Notes: generated by a model from the sequence alone, not told the origin. DNA of 64,000 bases from Monosiga brevicollis MX1 (GCF_000002865.3 NW_001865039.1:3187872-3251871); one strand, 5' to 3'; numbered from the stretch's first letter, positions 20,995 through 33,237 are shown. Translations and numbers: made by a program.

Positions 20995-23900
20995 TCAATT
21001 CAGGTCCAGGCTACGGAAAAACTCAAGCAGAGCCATGCACCCGTCCACCTGGGTCGTAACTCGCAGCGCGATATCCGCCTGCCATTGGCACACAAAGGTG
21101 GTGCACAGCACGCAGTGAGTACGGCAGCCGACCAACTGTTGTTCGGGTGTTGAGACGATCGGTTGGCCAGACCCACCTGCGCATCATGAAGCACTGCCAG
21201 TTTAGCCACCAAAGACTCGTGCTGCCGCATGGTGAGGCCATGTGCCTAAAAGCAAAAGTCGTGGAATGAGTCGGTGGTGGCAAGGTAGGGCACTTCGCTT
21301 GGAGAGATAAGGGCATGTGCATGTGTGGAGAAAGGCAGCCAGCAAGAAAGCGGGGCACGATTTGAAGTCGAGCCAACCCTTGCTTACCGAAAGGAAGACA
21401 TCCATGTACGCCTGCAAAAGTTCAATATCCCGCTTCTCGGCCAGCATGGCTACCAGGAAATCCGCAAACATGCCCAGCTGTTCGCCATCATGAGCCTCGC
21501 TCAACGAGCGCAACTCAAGGTCGATTGCAGACAAGCCCATGCTCTTGAGCATGTCCATCAGTTCAACAACTACCGAGAGTTGACCGGCCAGACATACGAT
21601 GTGAGCCACACTGCTTTCTTCGATACTCGCCCAAAACGAGGCACGATTGAGCACGAAGGAATCGACAGAAGCACGTACATTCACCGCGGTGATGGCACTG
21701 CTGGAGGCAGCGTTGAAACGCCGACGCAACATTGAGCTTGCTAAAGTTGAGGACACGACTTGTCTTGTCCAAGTCTTTGAGCGGATCCTCCTCGAGCTTG
21801 AAGCTCAACTCGAGACCTAAAATGTCAGGCGAGCCAGAGACGGGCAAGTCAGTGCAACATGCAGTTGTTTTCTCTGACTCGCTTTCCGCCTCAAAAGGGA
21901 AAGCTGCGGAGAAACGACACGAGCTACACACCGGGATTGGTTTGCAGGAAAAATGGCGCATCTCGAGGCCGAATGACGTCCTCCTTGGCACGATTGCGAT
22001 GGCGAATTTCCTCAAGGCGAGACAGATAGAGCCAGCGCGAACGGGGTAGTGTGGATAGAGTCACCAATTCACTGTCCAGTTGTGCCGGGCCAGAACTTGA
22101 GCTTTCGGCCGTCGCATCCTCCTTTTCCATCACCTCAGCGTCAGCAGCCTCGGATGACCTGCCCACGACACACATTCAATAGGTGAGCGGGCGGGGCGCA
22201 GACAGGGACAGTTGAGACGCTGACCGCAGGTCAAAAGCATACATACTCATCAGCACTGCTGTCCGTTGCGCCTGTGCTTTCGGGGTCAGCACTGTTGGGC
22301 AGCGCCACGCTGGGTGGGCCCATTTCAATTTGTGCTATTGTGACAAAAAAAAAAAAAAAAAAAAAAAATCAAAAAAAATAGGTGAGCTGGTGCTAATCAG
22401 CAGGAGCAATGGGGTGGGAGAAATAATGTCAATGCCTCGAGGCATTTGCGCAGCCTGCACTGCCGTACATACCGGGGCTCAGTGGAGCAAACATAGTTGA
22501 GGTATAGAGGCTCTGGTTGATCCACAGGCACATGCCAACGTTGTCGACGTGACTTGTGACCAAGTACTCGCCCGTGTGATTAATGCTAATCGAGGTTGGT
22601 GCATCAGGCACCGAAACCCAAGACAGAAGGCGACCCGAAACCACATCTGTCCACGATTTTGAAATGAGAGAAATGCATCGCACAAACAAGCAAGCACACG
22701 TTTGCGCGTGCCAGTTGTGTGTGAAGGGTGGCAACAATGAGGGTGGCATTGATGGCGTGACATGGAATTGCCATACGTACCCCACACTCGAATGGTCAAG
22801 TCCATGGAAGTGGTGGCAATCCACTTGCCATCGGGAAACCAGGCCTAAGCAACATTGATCATGAGGCAAGGGTCGCATGCCAAAAAAAAGGGGGGGGGGG
22901 TTGGTGCACACAGCTGATGCTGGCCGGCCATGAAGTGAACGCTCAACCACTTGGGCGGAGACAGCACGAACGATCGAGCTACGAACCAAATCTGTGATGC
23001 GGGCGTCGTGGCCCTTGAACGAACGCACGATGCGCTTGACTTCGAGATCAAAAAGGCGGATCACATTGTCGGCCGTCACGACAGCAGCAATGTTGGAGCT
23101 GCGGAACAACTCAACCTTTTGCACTGCTGCCTTGAAGGTGATTTTGGTGCGAAGTTTGCCTGTTTTGAGGGACCACATCTGTCCGATAAAAAAAAAAAGA
23201 AAAAAAAAAAAAAAAGAAAAAGAAAAAAAAGGACGATTAGGAAATGAATCAAGTGAGCAAACGACCAAGTGACTAAGTCAGCGACATTTGCGGCCAAATG
23301 CCAAGTTGAATCTTGGCTCGCACCTTCATGACGCCGTCGCGCGAGGCCGAGAGGCAAGTGTCACCGACTGCGTCGACTGTCACAGCTGTGACAGCAGAGC
23401 CATGTGCCTGCCCATCTGCCCAATCAAAAGCCAAATTTGAATGAGAGGAAGAGTCGTGAGGTGAGATTAAAAAAAAGGGGGGGGGGGTAGAAATGAGAAA
23501 AGATGAAAGGAATGGTCATCTCAAATGCGCGTAAACGACTGCCTTGCCAAGAGACAACGGGCTCATCTCGGAGCCCGTTGCTTCAGCGATAAAACCAACC
23601 CTTGGAGCGAAAGACGGTTCGAACACGTCCAGATTGAACGTTGTAGTAGACGACGCTGCCATTGCTTCGGCCAACGAGCGCAAAGTTGCCACAACCAGAC
23701 ATGGCCACCGACTGCAAAATCCGGGGTGACGGTGGTCAAGTGAGAGGTACAAAAATGAGGGGAACAGGTCCGAGATGGACGTACGGTGGCATAAACATTG
23801 TTGCCGGTGTGCTTGCTGTCTGGGGCGAGCTTGAGATCTGCGAGCTTTTTGCTGTCGGTGGACCAAAGGCAAGCAGCATCACGACCACTGTGGCAAGTGA

Positions 23901-26141
23901 CCAAGTTGCTCCATTCTCCTTCGCGGGACATTTCTAAGCAGAGCCCACGTGTCCAGTCGTGAGCCGAGACTTAAACAAGCATCTCGACCTCCACTACTAC
24001 CAGCAACCATAGTGCACAAATGTGCAACAGCTAGACGCTCTTGGTCTGGATTTTCCGTACTCACCGACGGCAAAGTCCAGAATAGGAGGAAGGCGCAGAG
24101 CACTCAGCGGCACTCCCTTCTTGTTGGCCTGTGACTCGAGCGTGCCTTGGGAAAGCTCGCGGTTGCGCTCGTCGCGAATCACGGAGAAGGAGCGAAGCGT
24201 GCGGTCGTGGCTTGCAGAGAGGAGCTCAAAATCAGTGCCGTAAAACCGCAGGTGGGTGATGGGGGCGGCGTGGCCTTCGCGATGCCGCAGCAACCGTCCA
24301 GCACTGTCCGGAGCATCAAAAGCCCACAACTAACACAACACCGGGGTGAATCTAGCGTCCTTGCAAAGCCTCCCACGCGCCAGCATGGCCGCGTGGCAGG
24401 CTTGTGCTCATTTGCAACAACAGGCCGCACCTTCATGGCATTATCATGGCCACCCGTCAGCAGCAAAGGTTTCCCCGGCACAAATTCCATGGTGGTCAGG
24501 CTGCTGGCATGGCAATGTGTCATGGTCTACGAGTTTCAACAAAACATGTCGCACCGAGACGAACATAAAAACCATCGAGATAGGCGCAGCCAGAACACAA
24601 GCACAATGAGGGTTCGGTCAGGCAGGACGACCAATGGGCAAAGTATGGGTCTGAGGGGTACCAGACAGACCGCGAGCAGTTTGGCCTCGTCCAAGTGCCA
24701 GAGTGCAATAGTACCCAGTGCCACGGTGGTGGCGAGGATGGGTGCGCCATCTGAAGGAGCAGGGCGCATGAATGTGAGTCCAGGTGCCTGCTTGAACTAG
24801 CAAATTTCTCGCACATCTGGCGGAGAGCAGGCCATACCAGTGCGAAATGAGGCAGCACGAATGGGACCACCATCCTGGTGAAATTGAAGGACGGTCTTAT
24901 CACGGCGAAGGTCGTGCAGCATGATGTGGCCATTCTAATGGAGGGGTTGGCGCGTGGGTCAATTGAGACATCCACAAGCAAGGGCGTGAGAGAAACAAAG
25001 CCGCGTTGTGTCGTCACATGTGCGCGTTCGCAAACGACAGCCTGGTGTTGACACGTACCGCCAGGCCAACAGCCACGACATCGACGGCTGGTGATTGGGT
25101 GAGACAAGTGACTGCGCTGCCAAAGGACTTGTAAGAGTAAATTAATTTGCTACAAGTACGCAGCAAGTTGAGGGGCACGCGCGTGGTCTGATAAGGAAGA
25201 GTACGTGCTGCCGCGTGCGGAGGGGCAAACAAGAGGGCACCGAATGGCAAATCACATGTCATGCGTACTTTGAGCGAATGTTCCAGAGCTGCAGTTCTCC
25301 CTGAGTACTCGCAAAGAGAATTTTGTTGACGTAGGTGCTAGGGTGGAGCACAGCGGCAATCTTGAAGCGGTTTGCGTCAAAGTCTTCCATGGTCAGGTGG
25401 ACAGCACCAGTAGCAATGACGAAGATGACGACCACATTGTCCTCGTAGGTGACGATGAGGTGGTCACCAAAAATGGTGAAGAGGGAGACAGCCGCACTGC
25501 GTCCAGGAACCACAAAGCTTTGCACCTGGTAAAAAGGGAGGGGGCGAAATTTCCATGAGATCAAACTTGGTGCTAAACGGAGACAGGCTGAGATGACGGC
25601 CACAAAGGGCTTTGAGTTACCTGGCGCTCACGCTGATAGGCAAGGACGCGGGCACCAGCTGCCACGAAGGTTAGGCGGCCACCAAACTGGATTTGCGAGA
25701 TTTGCTCACCGACTTGTCCTGCAGGCCAAGAGAAGGCGCACAAGAGCACGGTGGGATGAGCAAGCATGTCTTTTGAGCAGGTTGAGCGGCGGGGGCGCGG
25801 CGCTTACCGACAAACACAAGGTTCAGCTTCTTGCTCTGCAAAAGGGAAGCAATCAATCGAGTGGCAGGGGCCACAAAAAGTCAATCAGCAAGGCTCTCGT
25901 GTGACAAGCAAGGCTAGCCAAAAAAAAAGAAAAAAAAAAAGTCGGTACGAGGCAGAAGCGCACGAACGTTGTAGATATTGAAAGCGTCGCCGACAGCGCT
26001 GGCAATGAAGGTGTCGTTGCCCATGTTCTGCGTAGCCATGGGGACGTCGCTCGCTACCACGCCGAGGGCACGATAGGGCTGCAGCAGGGTAGGCGCCGGT
26101 GCCACCGACGGGGCTGCTGTCTTGGTCGAGGCCAGAGCCAT
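20995..26141 (-). CDS. UTP21: UTP21/WDR36, SSU processome WD-repeat protein
   Basis: About 20 exons on the minus strand. The start is ATG 26141 (MALASTKTAAPS); the stop is TGA 20997-20995 after FFRSLDLN. The N-terminus matches the family opening: LLQPYRALGVVASDVPM, then FIASAVGDAFNIYNV. WD blades follow: QFGGRLTFVAAGARVLAYQ (about 25650), GELQLWNIRSK (25270), SFGSAVTCLTQSPAVDVVAV (25080), HASSLTTMEFVPG (24490), HLRFYGTDFELLSASHDRT (24200), SVAMSGCGNFALVGRSNGSV (23670), AVTVDAVGDTCLSASRDGVM (23350), WFPDGKWIATTSMDLTIRVW (22820). The C-terminal UTP21 domain is recognisable: SPELELSFKLEEDP near 21800 and MLKSMGLSAIDLELRSL near 21520. UTP21 acts in the nucleolus in U3-dependent 18S pre-rRNA processing. 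Several introns contain long A/T tracts (22345-22378, 23189-23230). Individual exon ends are approximate. Confidence 0.9.
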
Positions 26142-26409
26142 GGTGCACGGTTTAAGGTTTCAGGAGTCTCCTTGAGTTTTGGTTCTCCAATGCACGGCTC
26201 AGACGCCTGGAAACCTGGTTAAATTGGAAGCGTGTGTGCCTTGTCCACCACAAATACCACCACCAATTGGACCAGAGCCGCCGTTGCACCGAACGGACCA
26301 GCTTAGACCAGGCACGGCAGGCAGAGGGTGGCAATCACGACCACGAGCTCGCGATTGGCGGTCTCTCTCTCTCTCTCTCTCTGTGCTCGCGCACGCGGTC
26401 GCTCAAAAT

Positions 26410-26420
26410 ATCTGACATTG
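26410..26420 (-). promoter_or_regulatory. ATCTGACATT motif (near match to recurrent 9-mer)
   Basis: Matches eight of nine bases of the recurrent TGTCAGATT element on the minus strand, about 270 bases upstream of the UTP21 start codon. A promoter role is inferred only from recurrence and position. Confidence 0.35.
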
Positions 26421-26711
26421 AGCGAATGAATTCCCCGGTTTTTGAAAAGCAATTTCTTGTTTTCCCAGGTTCTCACATGTCAGCACGGGCCTTGTCCCTG
26501 CACAATTGGATGTCAGGTCATGATGGTTTGCATGTTTGTGGATGCCGGCAGTTCTGTGGCTCGTGTGATGGGAAACAAAGGTGAGGTGCGACTAGATCGA
26601 TCAATCAATCAAGCAACTCAAAAGCGACTCGGATGGTGGGAAAGGGCAGGTACAAGGGGGGTGGCCCCGGTTTCTCTAAGGGGCGTCTGCAGATCGGACA
26701 GGCAATCTGGG

Positions 26712-26794
26712 AGCAAGGCAGCAAGACAGCAAGACAGCAAGACAGCAAGGCAGCAAGGCAGCAAGGCAGCAAGGCAGCAAGGCAGCAAGGCAGC
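26712..26794. repeat. 8-base minisatellite (AAGGCAGC / AAGACAGC)
   Basis: About ten tandem 8-base units, the left ones AAGACAGC and the right ones AAGGCAGC. All six frames stay open through it, so the apparent ORFs here are artefacts of the repeat. Confidence 0.9.
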
Positions 26795-26999
26795 GTGACA
26801 AGCGAGCGACAAACACGCGGCCTGGAAAAACAAAGAAAAGAGCAAACGAACGCCCAAAACAAAGGCGTGGACAGAAACGGTGCTTGAAACGTGTAGGTAC
26901 TGATTCCTTCAAAACAATCACACAAGAAGACGGTTATCGTCAATAAGGTTGGTCGCGTACAATGCTCAGCCGCTACGGGTGGTGGTGGCTGCACTTGAG

Positions 27000-28892
27000 T
27001 CAGATAGGGGGCTCGGAGTTTGAAGATGTCAAAGCATTGTCAAGCCCAAACGTTGGTAGACTCGCATCGCTCTCGTCGACACAGACACTCAGAGGCCTAT
27101 TAGAGGTGAGGGTGGCTACGGCTTCTGATTCTGAGACAGTGTCGGTTTCCAATTCGGCCGGCCGGGTGTCAGAGGGCACGGCATTTGTTGCTGCCTGCTC
27201 TGAAGGGTCAGACTGAAATTGGTTGGCGTCGAGTACGGTGTCGGTCCATCCGCCAACCTGGCTACCAGTGTCATCTGCTACTGGCGTAGATTCAACGGCA
27301 TGTGTGCCGCCGCCGTCAGCGTCGGTGTTGGCGCTGACATCCGCGTCAGGACTGGCGGCAGCATCGGCGTTGGTAGCACCAGCCTCAATGTCAAGGTCAT
27401 TTTCTACTTCAGGACCACGACTGACACGTTCAGCAGCAGCAGCAGCGTCATCGAGACCAATACAAGCACCGGCCATGTTGATTGGATCAAGCTCAGCGCC
27501 ATCGAGGTTGGCAGGATCGGCCCCAAGCTGACGCGCAGGCTCGGCTGGCCGTGGGCTTGGTGAGGGAACAAGGGTGGCTCCTTGTAAATCGATGGGTCTT
27601 GCCGCCTCAGTCGGGTCCAGATGGACGAGCTGTAAGTCAGCCAAGGCGCTGCTACGCCGGCGAGCCTGCTGCACCTGGCGAATGCGCACAGGATCTTCCT
27701 CAGCAATAAAGCCACGGCCCAGGTAAAGATCGGGGGCTGGGGCCACCTGCATTCGCTGCAGCATCAGCAACTCTTCCTCATTCATCTCAACGCGGGTGGC
27801 CATGGACATTTGTGCGCCCACCATCACGTAGCCTCGGGGCACGCGGTGGGCTGAATGGGTGTGCTCAGTCTTGCGAGCCCGGGCACGGTTGGACTGGTCT
27901 TCTCGATGATCAAGGCGCGCTTGTAGCGGTAACGGGCCAGGGGTGCGAGCACGGGTTTGTTGCTGCCAAACAGACGAGGGAGAACACAAGAAAAACCGAA
28001 CAAGGGCAAGTTTAGTGAGGGAGCACCACATTTGCCAAGCAAACGTACAGGGGTGGGGTTGACCAATTGGTGGTCTGTGTACCGGCCTAAACGGGAATAA
28101 AGTCGGATACCAAGGGTTGACAACTCACCGAGGGTGTGCTAGGAGGGCTTTTGATGTGTGGCAACCGGATGCGCGCGTTGGTTGTCCCCGGGCTGAGGAA
28201 GCAGGCGCGGAAGGAAGGTGAGACTTGACGGCTTCCCCGAGTTGCTGATGATGGCCGACATGAACCGAAATCGCGTGGGTCCACGCTCAAAACAAGAGAG
28301 GCATTCGAAACCAGGGCACACGTCTCGCAGAGACAATTTCGGACATCCTTAAGAGCACCTGGTATACGCGTACATGCCATGTCAATGAAAGAACTACGTA
28401 CCGAAAGGCACCCTGAAAGGGAGCGGTGTGGTTTGAGAGGGCGGTGCGGTGTGCGTTCTGTGCCGGATTGCTGTGGGCTGAAGTGCTACCATCGAGCCCA
28501 TGCCAGGTACTGCTTTTGGAGGGGGACTGTGGGTGCGAGTGGGGGTGACGGGACGCGCTCGTACGGAGCGGCGCGGTAGCATTATGGGGCTGGGAACGAC
28601 TGCCTGTTCCACCGGACGTTGCATGGCGATGGGGCGAAGCCGCCGGGGTCATTTCAATGCCAGGCGGAGCGGTAAATGCTACCGGGTTTTGGGCGCCCAC
28701 TTTCATTCGAACAGCGCTTGGCTGCGCAAATCGGGCCAAGGCCAGCTCGCTGATTTGGGCACCGGCAGCTGGGCCAACGTCGGGCGACCGACCAGGTCGG
28801 GTCTTGGTCCTGGGGTGCGTTCCACGATTGGCATGGGCTTCGGGCGGGGCAGAATTGTTGCCCGGGCCCCGGTGAACGCGCGGGGCCATCAT
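27000..28892 (-). CDS. Proline/alanine-rich protein of unknown function
   Basis: Three exons (28892-28402, 28285-28129, 27962-27000) join in phase to about 536 residues, starting MMAPRVHRGPGNN and ending SSNSEPPI. Splice sites are CG|GTACGT, AG|CGTGG, CG|GTGAGT and CAG|CAACAA. Exon 1 is rich in Pro, His, Ser and Thr and likely disordered. The middle is basic. The segment RVPRGYVMVGAQMSMATRV followed by EMNEEELLMLQRMQ looks like a short folded or amphipathic helix, and the C-terminal 200 residues are acidic, Ala/Asp-rich and low complexity. No domain is recognised. The intact splice phases support a real gene, but the function is unknown. Confidence 0.55.
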
Positions 28893-30660
28893 GGCAGGCC
28901 CGCCTTAAAAAAAGGCACAAGCCGTGTTGGTGTGTACCTGTCGTTCGCTTCGGTGTTGGGGCGAGTTTTACCGCGCACCCGAATGTCAAGGATGGGGAGG
29001 TAAAAAGACCTGAGGCACGTTGATGTGCTATCGAGGTTTATTTTGGAATATGTGGGTGCGCCTCGATGCCTCTTGCTTAATCGTTTGTGCACCAATCCGC
29101 CCGAACGTCTGCGCACAGAGAGACGGCGATGGCGACGGCGACGGCGGCGGCAACGGCTGGCGGCGAAGTGGTCAGCGCTGCTGCCCGTGTGTCGGAATGT
29201 GAGAGAGTCGTTGGCGATCTCTTCGCCCCTTTTTATCTGACATTGGGAGGAGGTCGTCAAGGTGGAGCAACAGCTGTTGTGTGCAGATTCTTTGCTGGAA
29301 ACCTGTATGGCTGGATGGGGAAAAGACGGCTCTGCAGCTTTAGTGGAATTATACAGAATTGTCAGAGCCTTCTCTTGTCATCATTTTTCTTATTGTAAAA
29401 CGGTGACAATACTTTCTGACGTTTCTTACTCACGGGCACGCTGTTGACCCACGTTCTTGGCTAGTGCGTTGCTTCTCAAATCAGCTTCACGAAGACTCCC
29501 GACCTTTCCATGAAGGTGTCGGTGTGACTTGAGGGCATGCAAAGGGGGCGCCCGAGGCAGATTGAAGGCGCTGGTGTTGATGGCAGTGGGGTCAGGCACG
29601 GGCGACCCCACTGCCCTAAGCCCGCCCGGCTCAAACAGATGCTGCAAAGGCAAATGACGGACCATTCCCTCTTGTCGTCGAGATGTGCCTTGCAACACAT
29701 TCACAGTCAAAGTCGTTGAGCCGGTGCAAGAAGGCCTTAGTGTGTGAAACAGCTGTCAGCAGAAGCAAGATCCAGTCAAAGAGAGACACAGACGAGAGAG
29801 AGAGAGAACAGAGAGAGAGAGAACAGAGAGAGAGAGAACAGAGAGAGAGAGAGGAGATTTTGAGAGATTTTGAGAGATTTAGAGAGAGAGAGAGATTTAG
29901 AGAGAGAGAGAGAGAGAGAGAGATCTAGAGAGAGAGATTTTGAGAGAAAGAGAGTTTTAGGAAGAGAAAGAGAGAGAAACTGAAAGGCAGACAAAGAAAG
30001 AGAGAGAGAGAGATTTAGAGAGAGAGATTTAGAGAGAGAGATTTAGAGAGAGAGATTTAGAGAGAGAGATTTAGAGAGCGATTTAGAGAGAGAGATTTAG
30101 AGAGAGATTTAGAGAGAGAGATAGAGAGCCACACACGCACACAAATACACACGCACACACATTTTTTTTTCTCCTGCTGAACGTCCTTTACCTGTTGGTG
30201 TGTGTCCCGCTTCCAATCGATACGCCTCCCCAAGTTGTACGCACACACACACGCATTGGTGGCATAAGGTACGCATGTGCGCAGGGGTTTGGCAGTCGGA
30301 GGAGGGGCTTGTTTTGCGCTGCATGGTCTCTGCTTGCTCTTGGACTTGCTTTGCCGTGCCTTTGTGCGACGTTGCGTCACGGTCGCTCCACCGGGCGGTT
30401 GTGTCGACGCCAGGGACGGCGTCGAAGAGCAGCATACCCTCTCCCTCTGCTCCGTCTTGGCTCTCCTCAAACACCTGCTGCTTGGCCCTCTCTGCTGCTT
30501 ACTCTTGGGGGCATCTGATTCGTGTTGATTTTTTTAGTTGTTCCCATTCACTTGTACCCACCACCAGCTCACAGCAGTGTGTGCTTGGCGTGCCCCTCCC
30601 TTCCCCCGCCTTTTTTTTTCGTCTTCAGTCGCTGTTGCGCTTCCACAGAACACCAGCATC
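28893..30660. other. Long spacer with GA/ATTTAG satellite
   Basis: From 29791 to 30126 lies a purine-rich tract in which AGATTTAGAGAGAGAG-like units (about 16 bases) repeat many times. The rest includes a short open frame at 29130-29398 starting MATATAAATAGG that I cannot support as a gene. The right part (30540-30660) is pyrimidine-rich, as expected just upstream of the bZIP start. Confidence 0.6.
29235..29244 (-). promoter_or_regulatory. ATCTGACATT motif (near match to recurrent 9-mer)
   Basis: Same ten bases as the site upstream of UTP21, here about 345 bases upstream of the proline-rich gene start at 28892 and in the same orientation relative to the gene. Confidence 0.35.
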
Positions 30661-31215
30661 ATGTCGGATGCCAAGCGTGAGGCGAGCGATGGGTCAGACA
30701 TTTGCATCCCCAGCAAGCTGACCGTCGATGAGCTCCGCGATGAACTGCGCTGCCGCAAACTCCCAACCACCGGCCTCAAACCTTCCCTAATCACACGACT
30801 GGAAGAAGCGCTTTCCCTGCCCGGTGCGCCCATGCACTGCCTGGCCACGGCTGCCCCAAAGCCCGAGGAGAAGCGCAAGAAACGCGCTAGCAACAAGAAA
30901 GAGCCCACGCGCGATGAGTTTGGATCAGAGGAGGAATATCAGTTGGCCTGGACCAAATGGCGTGAATCTCGCGACAACAACAACGAGTCTGTCAAGCGCT
31001 CTCGTATGATGGCCAAGAAGAAGCGCGAGGAACAGGAACGCGTCCACGAGGAGCGCGAGGCCCAGAATCGCAAACTGGAAACCGTCGTTTCCTCCATGCG
31101 CGATGAGGTCAAGTTTCTCAACAAGGTCCTCAAGACCCCGGAGCTGCTTGACCGTCAGGAGCTTGTGCGCCTTGAGGAACTCTTGGCCAAGGGCATGCCG
31201 GCCAATGCTTCCTAG
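30661..31215 (+). CDS. SAP-domain bZIP transcription factor
   Basis: A single exon encodes 184 residues from ATG 30661 (MSDAKREASDGSD) to TAG 31213-31215. Residues about 19-53 form a SAP motif (LTVDELRDELRCRKLPTTGL, then PSLITRLEEAL), a DNA/matrix-binding helix pair. Residues about 95-165 form a bZIP: basic region NNNESVKRSRMMAKKKREEQ followed by a leucine-zipper-like heptad region (VHEEREAQNRKLE, VVSSMRDEVKFLNKVL). The basic region has the N-x-x-[AS]-V-x-[KR]-S-R pattern of C/EBP-type bZIPs. Nuclear, DNA-binding, probably dimeric. The SAP plus bZIP arrangement is compact, with almost nothing outside the two domains. Target genes are unknown. Confidence 0.8.
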   Translation: MSDAKREASDGSDICIPSKLTVDELRDELRCRKLPTTGLKPSLITRLEEALSLPGAPMHCLATAAPKPEEKRKKRASNKKEPTRDEFGSEEEYQLAWTKWRESRDNNNESVKRSRMMAKKKREEQERVHEEREAQNRKLETVVSSMRDEVKFLNKVLKTPELLDRQELVRLEELLAKGMPANAS

Positions 31216-32343
31216 TTCTCCAGCCATCCCTTTGCCGCCAATGTGCTGCAACTCAATTACCCTGTTGGGTGAGATGGATGTGCTTTCTCGTTCTGTCACC
31301 ACTTTCTTCCTGTGTCCAGTGTCTTGCTTGTCCTCAGCGCCGGCCCTACCCACTTTAAACAAGGATGCCGGCTTGTCCATTGATTGTCTTGATCCTATTT
31401 TACCTTCCACTTGTCCTTGCACCCTTTATGGTATGGATGGATGCTGGAAGGATGAGTTGTGTGCATCACCTTGAGCAGTCGTACGTCAAGAGTCTGCGGG
31501 CTTTCTGACCAAGCCTGCTCACCCGGTGCCAGCAAATGTTGTGCTTGGCTTCTTGTGTGTGTGTACACGCAGCGAGCTTGAGAGAGAGACTTGCGCTGCG
31601 CGTTTTACTTCTTCGGGCCACGGCTTCATGCCCGTCAACCCTCTTTCTTTCTTGTCATACCTGGGTTTGGTTGTGTTCTACCCCCTTGCTCCGTGCATTG
31701 CGTTTGGTTGCGGCTCAAAGGGCCATGCCATTCTCTTCTCATTGCTGTGCTTTTCTCGACGCGGAGTACTCTTCCTTGTCGCCTTGGTTGCCCCTGCCTG
31801 TCTTCCATGTGTGCGTGTGTGTGATGGATGGCGATGTCTTTTGTAATTCTAGCTCCGGGATTGCCTTGTCCCCATCGCTCCCGAGCCATCCCTTGCCTTT
31901 TATGATTCTCTTCCTTTTTTTTTTTCCATGATTCTTTTCAATCCAAAAAGAAAAAAAAAAAAACAAAAAAAAAAACAGAAAAAAAAAAAAACAGAAAAGC
32001 AATGATGCGTTGTCACAGCCATAAGAATTCATCAGAATAACCTGTCGTCTTCAAGACAGGTCGGAATCTGCCATCTCGTTGGTCAAAAAGACGAGTACTT
32101 GAAGTGCGTGTCGAATCAAGAGCCCGCTGGAAGCCTGATTTGGGGTCAATTCTCCATGCGTGCTCAAGAGGACAAAGAATCGATGGGCGCTCAACACCAA
32201 CACCAACACCAACACCAACAACCACCCCTTCCACATGGAATCTGGCTCCAGCTGCTCCTCACCCCACATTAAAAGCGCCTCGGGCGCTGTTCGCCGACCC
32301 GCTGTCGTCTCTCCCCCGCCATGTCTGAGCGAGGGCAATCCGG
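31216..32343. other. 3' flanks of convergent genes, no exon recognised
   Basis: T-rich DNA followed by A-rich homopolymers at 31950-31992 and a CCAACA hexamer repeat at 32192-32223. The long overlapping frames in 31526-31931 show no protein character. The bZIP gene (+) and the PCNP gene (-) converge on this stretch. Confidence 0.5.
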
Positions 32344-33237
32344 CTATTGCGCACTGCTTGAGTCTGGACCATCGTGTTCCTGTTCTTGCTCAGCTGCCAG
32401 TTTCTCTGCTTCTGTCTCCCATGTGCGGGTACGCCACGTAAAGCCACGCTTGGACTTGCCGTAACTATTGGGGCCAGCCGATGTGCGTGTCTCACTAGCG
32501 AGACGCATAGCCAAAAGAAGAGACATGGCATGTCAGCGGGGATGAATGTCAGGAGTTGAAATATCAAGTAGGCTAGATCGTGCACGCCACCGTCAGGTGA
32601 TTGAAGCAAACAACGCCAACCTGCCAACGTTGCGCATCCGAATGCGCATGGCAGCGGGAATCTCCTCCTCTTCGTCCTCGTCCTCGTCCTCGTCACCCTA
32701 CACGGACGCGTTCAGAAGGCAAACGGTCAGCAAGGCGTGTGCTTCTATCCTAGCAAATCGTGTCCACCACAAACCCCAAAGGCTTCGGCCACCGTGAGCT
32801 TGGGTCGCTTGGCTAAGAGGGTCGGCTTGAGGGTCGATGTCGTTGAAACTTTATCCTGTTGGGCGTCTGCTTTGTGAGTGGCCGTTGGAGCCAAAGCGCC
32901 TTTGGAGGCCGGGGCTTTCACTACAGCCGGAGCTGGGGATGGGGTCGTTGTTGAGGCCAAAGCCGTGGGCACAGAGCTTTGTTCTGGCTTTGGGGTGGGC
33001 TCCGCGCGGTCCGACTCGTGGTCAGGTTGAGCTGGGGCTTGGACCGCTGATGATGGCGGTGGTGGTGGTGGCGGCGGTGGCGGCCGAGCCAACCTTCCAA
33101 AACCCAGCCCCCGTCCTATCATACCAGAAACACGCCAAGCAAACACTGTTCATGCTGAGCCACGTTCGTGTGTGATCACCGTGTCTCTTGCCCCAGTACG
33201 GATGGCCAGGACCGGACCAACAACACTTACCCGCCAT
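32344..33237 (-). CDS. PCNP: PCNP (PEST-containing nuclear protein) homologue
   Basis: Four exons join in phase: 33237-33231 (only ATGGCGG), 33115-32775, 32697-32621 and 32495-32344. The N-terminal part is Pro-rich (ten consecutive prolines) and Ser/Thr/Ala-rich, typical of PEST-like disorder. The diagnostic C-terminal block is clear: LAKRPKLTVAEAFG, an acidic run, EEIPAAMRIRMRNVG, then TSAGPNSYGKSKRGF. These correspond to the PCNP features VAAAF, acidic stretch, M-R-M-[KR]-N-[IV]-G, and T-S-A-G-P-N-S-x-x-K-x-K-x-G-F. The protein is nuclear and is reported in animals as a ubiquitination target linked to the cell cycle. The seven-base first coding exon is unusual but its splice sites are good (GG|GTAAGT and TAG|GACGGG). 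Confidence 0.9.

Larger units (their letters stand above)
26142..26999. other. Intergenic between UTP21 and proline-rich gene
   Basis: The promoter side of UTP21 and the 3' flank of the gene to its right. Contains a CT tract at 26362-26380, an ATCTGACATT site and an 8-base minisatellite. No supportable exon. Confidence 0.5.

Noticed and set aside
26605-26921. Cys/Leu/Ala-rich and Gln/Ser-rich frames on both strands
   Set aside because: They are direct translations of the AAGGCAGC minisatellite; all frames are open because the unit lacks stops.
31526-31931. Cys/Phe/Leu-rich overlapping frames, possibly a membrane protein
   Set aside because: Three overlapping frames share the same composition because the DNA is pyrimidine-rich; no TM-loop pattern, start context or splice support.
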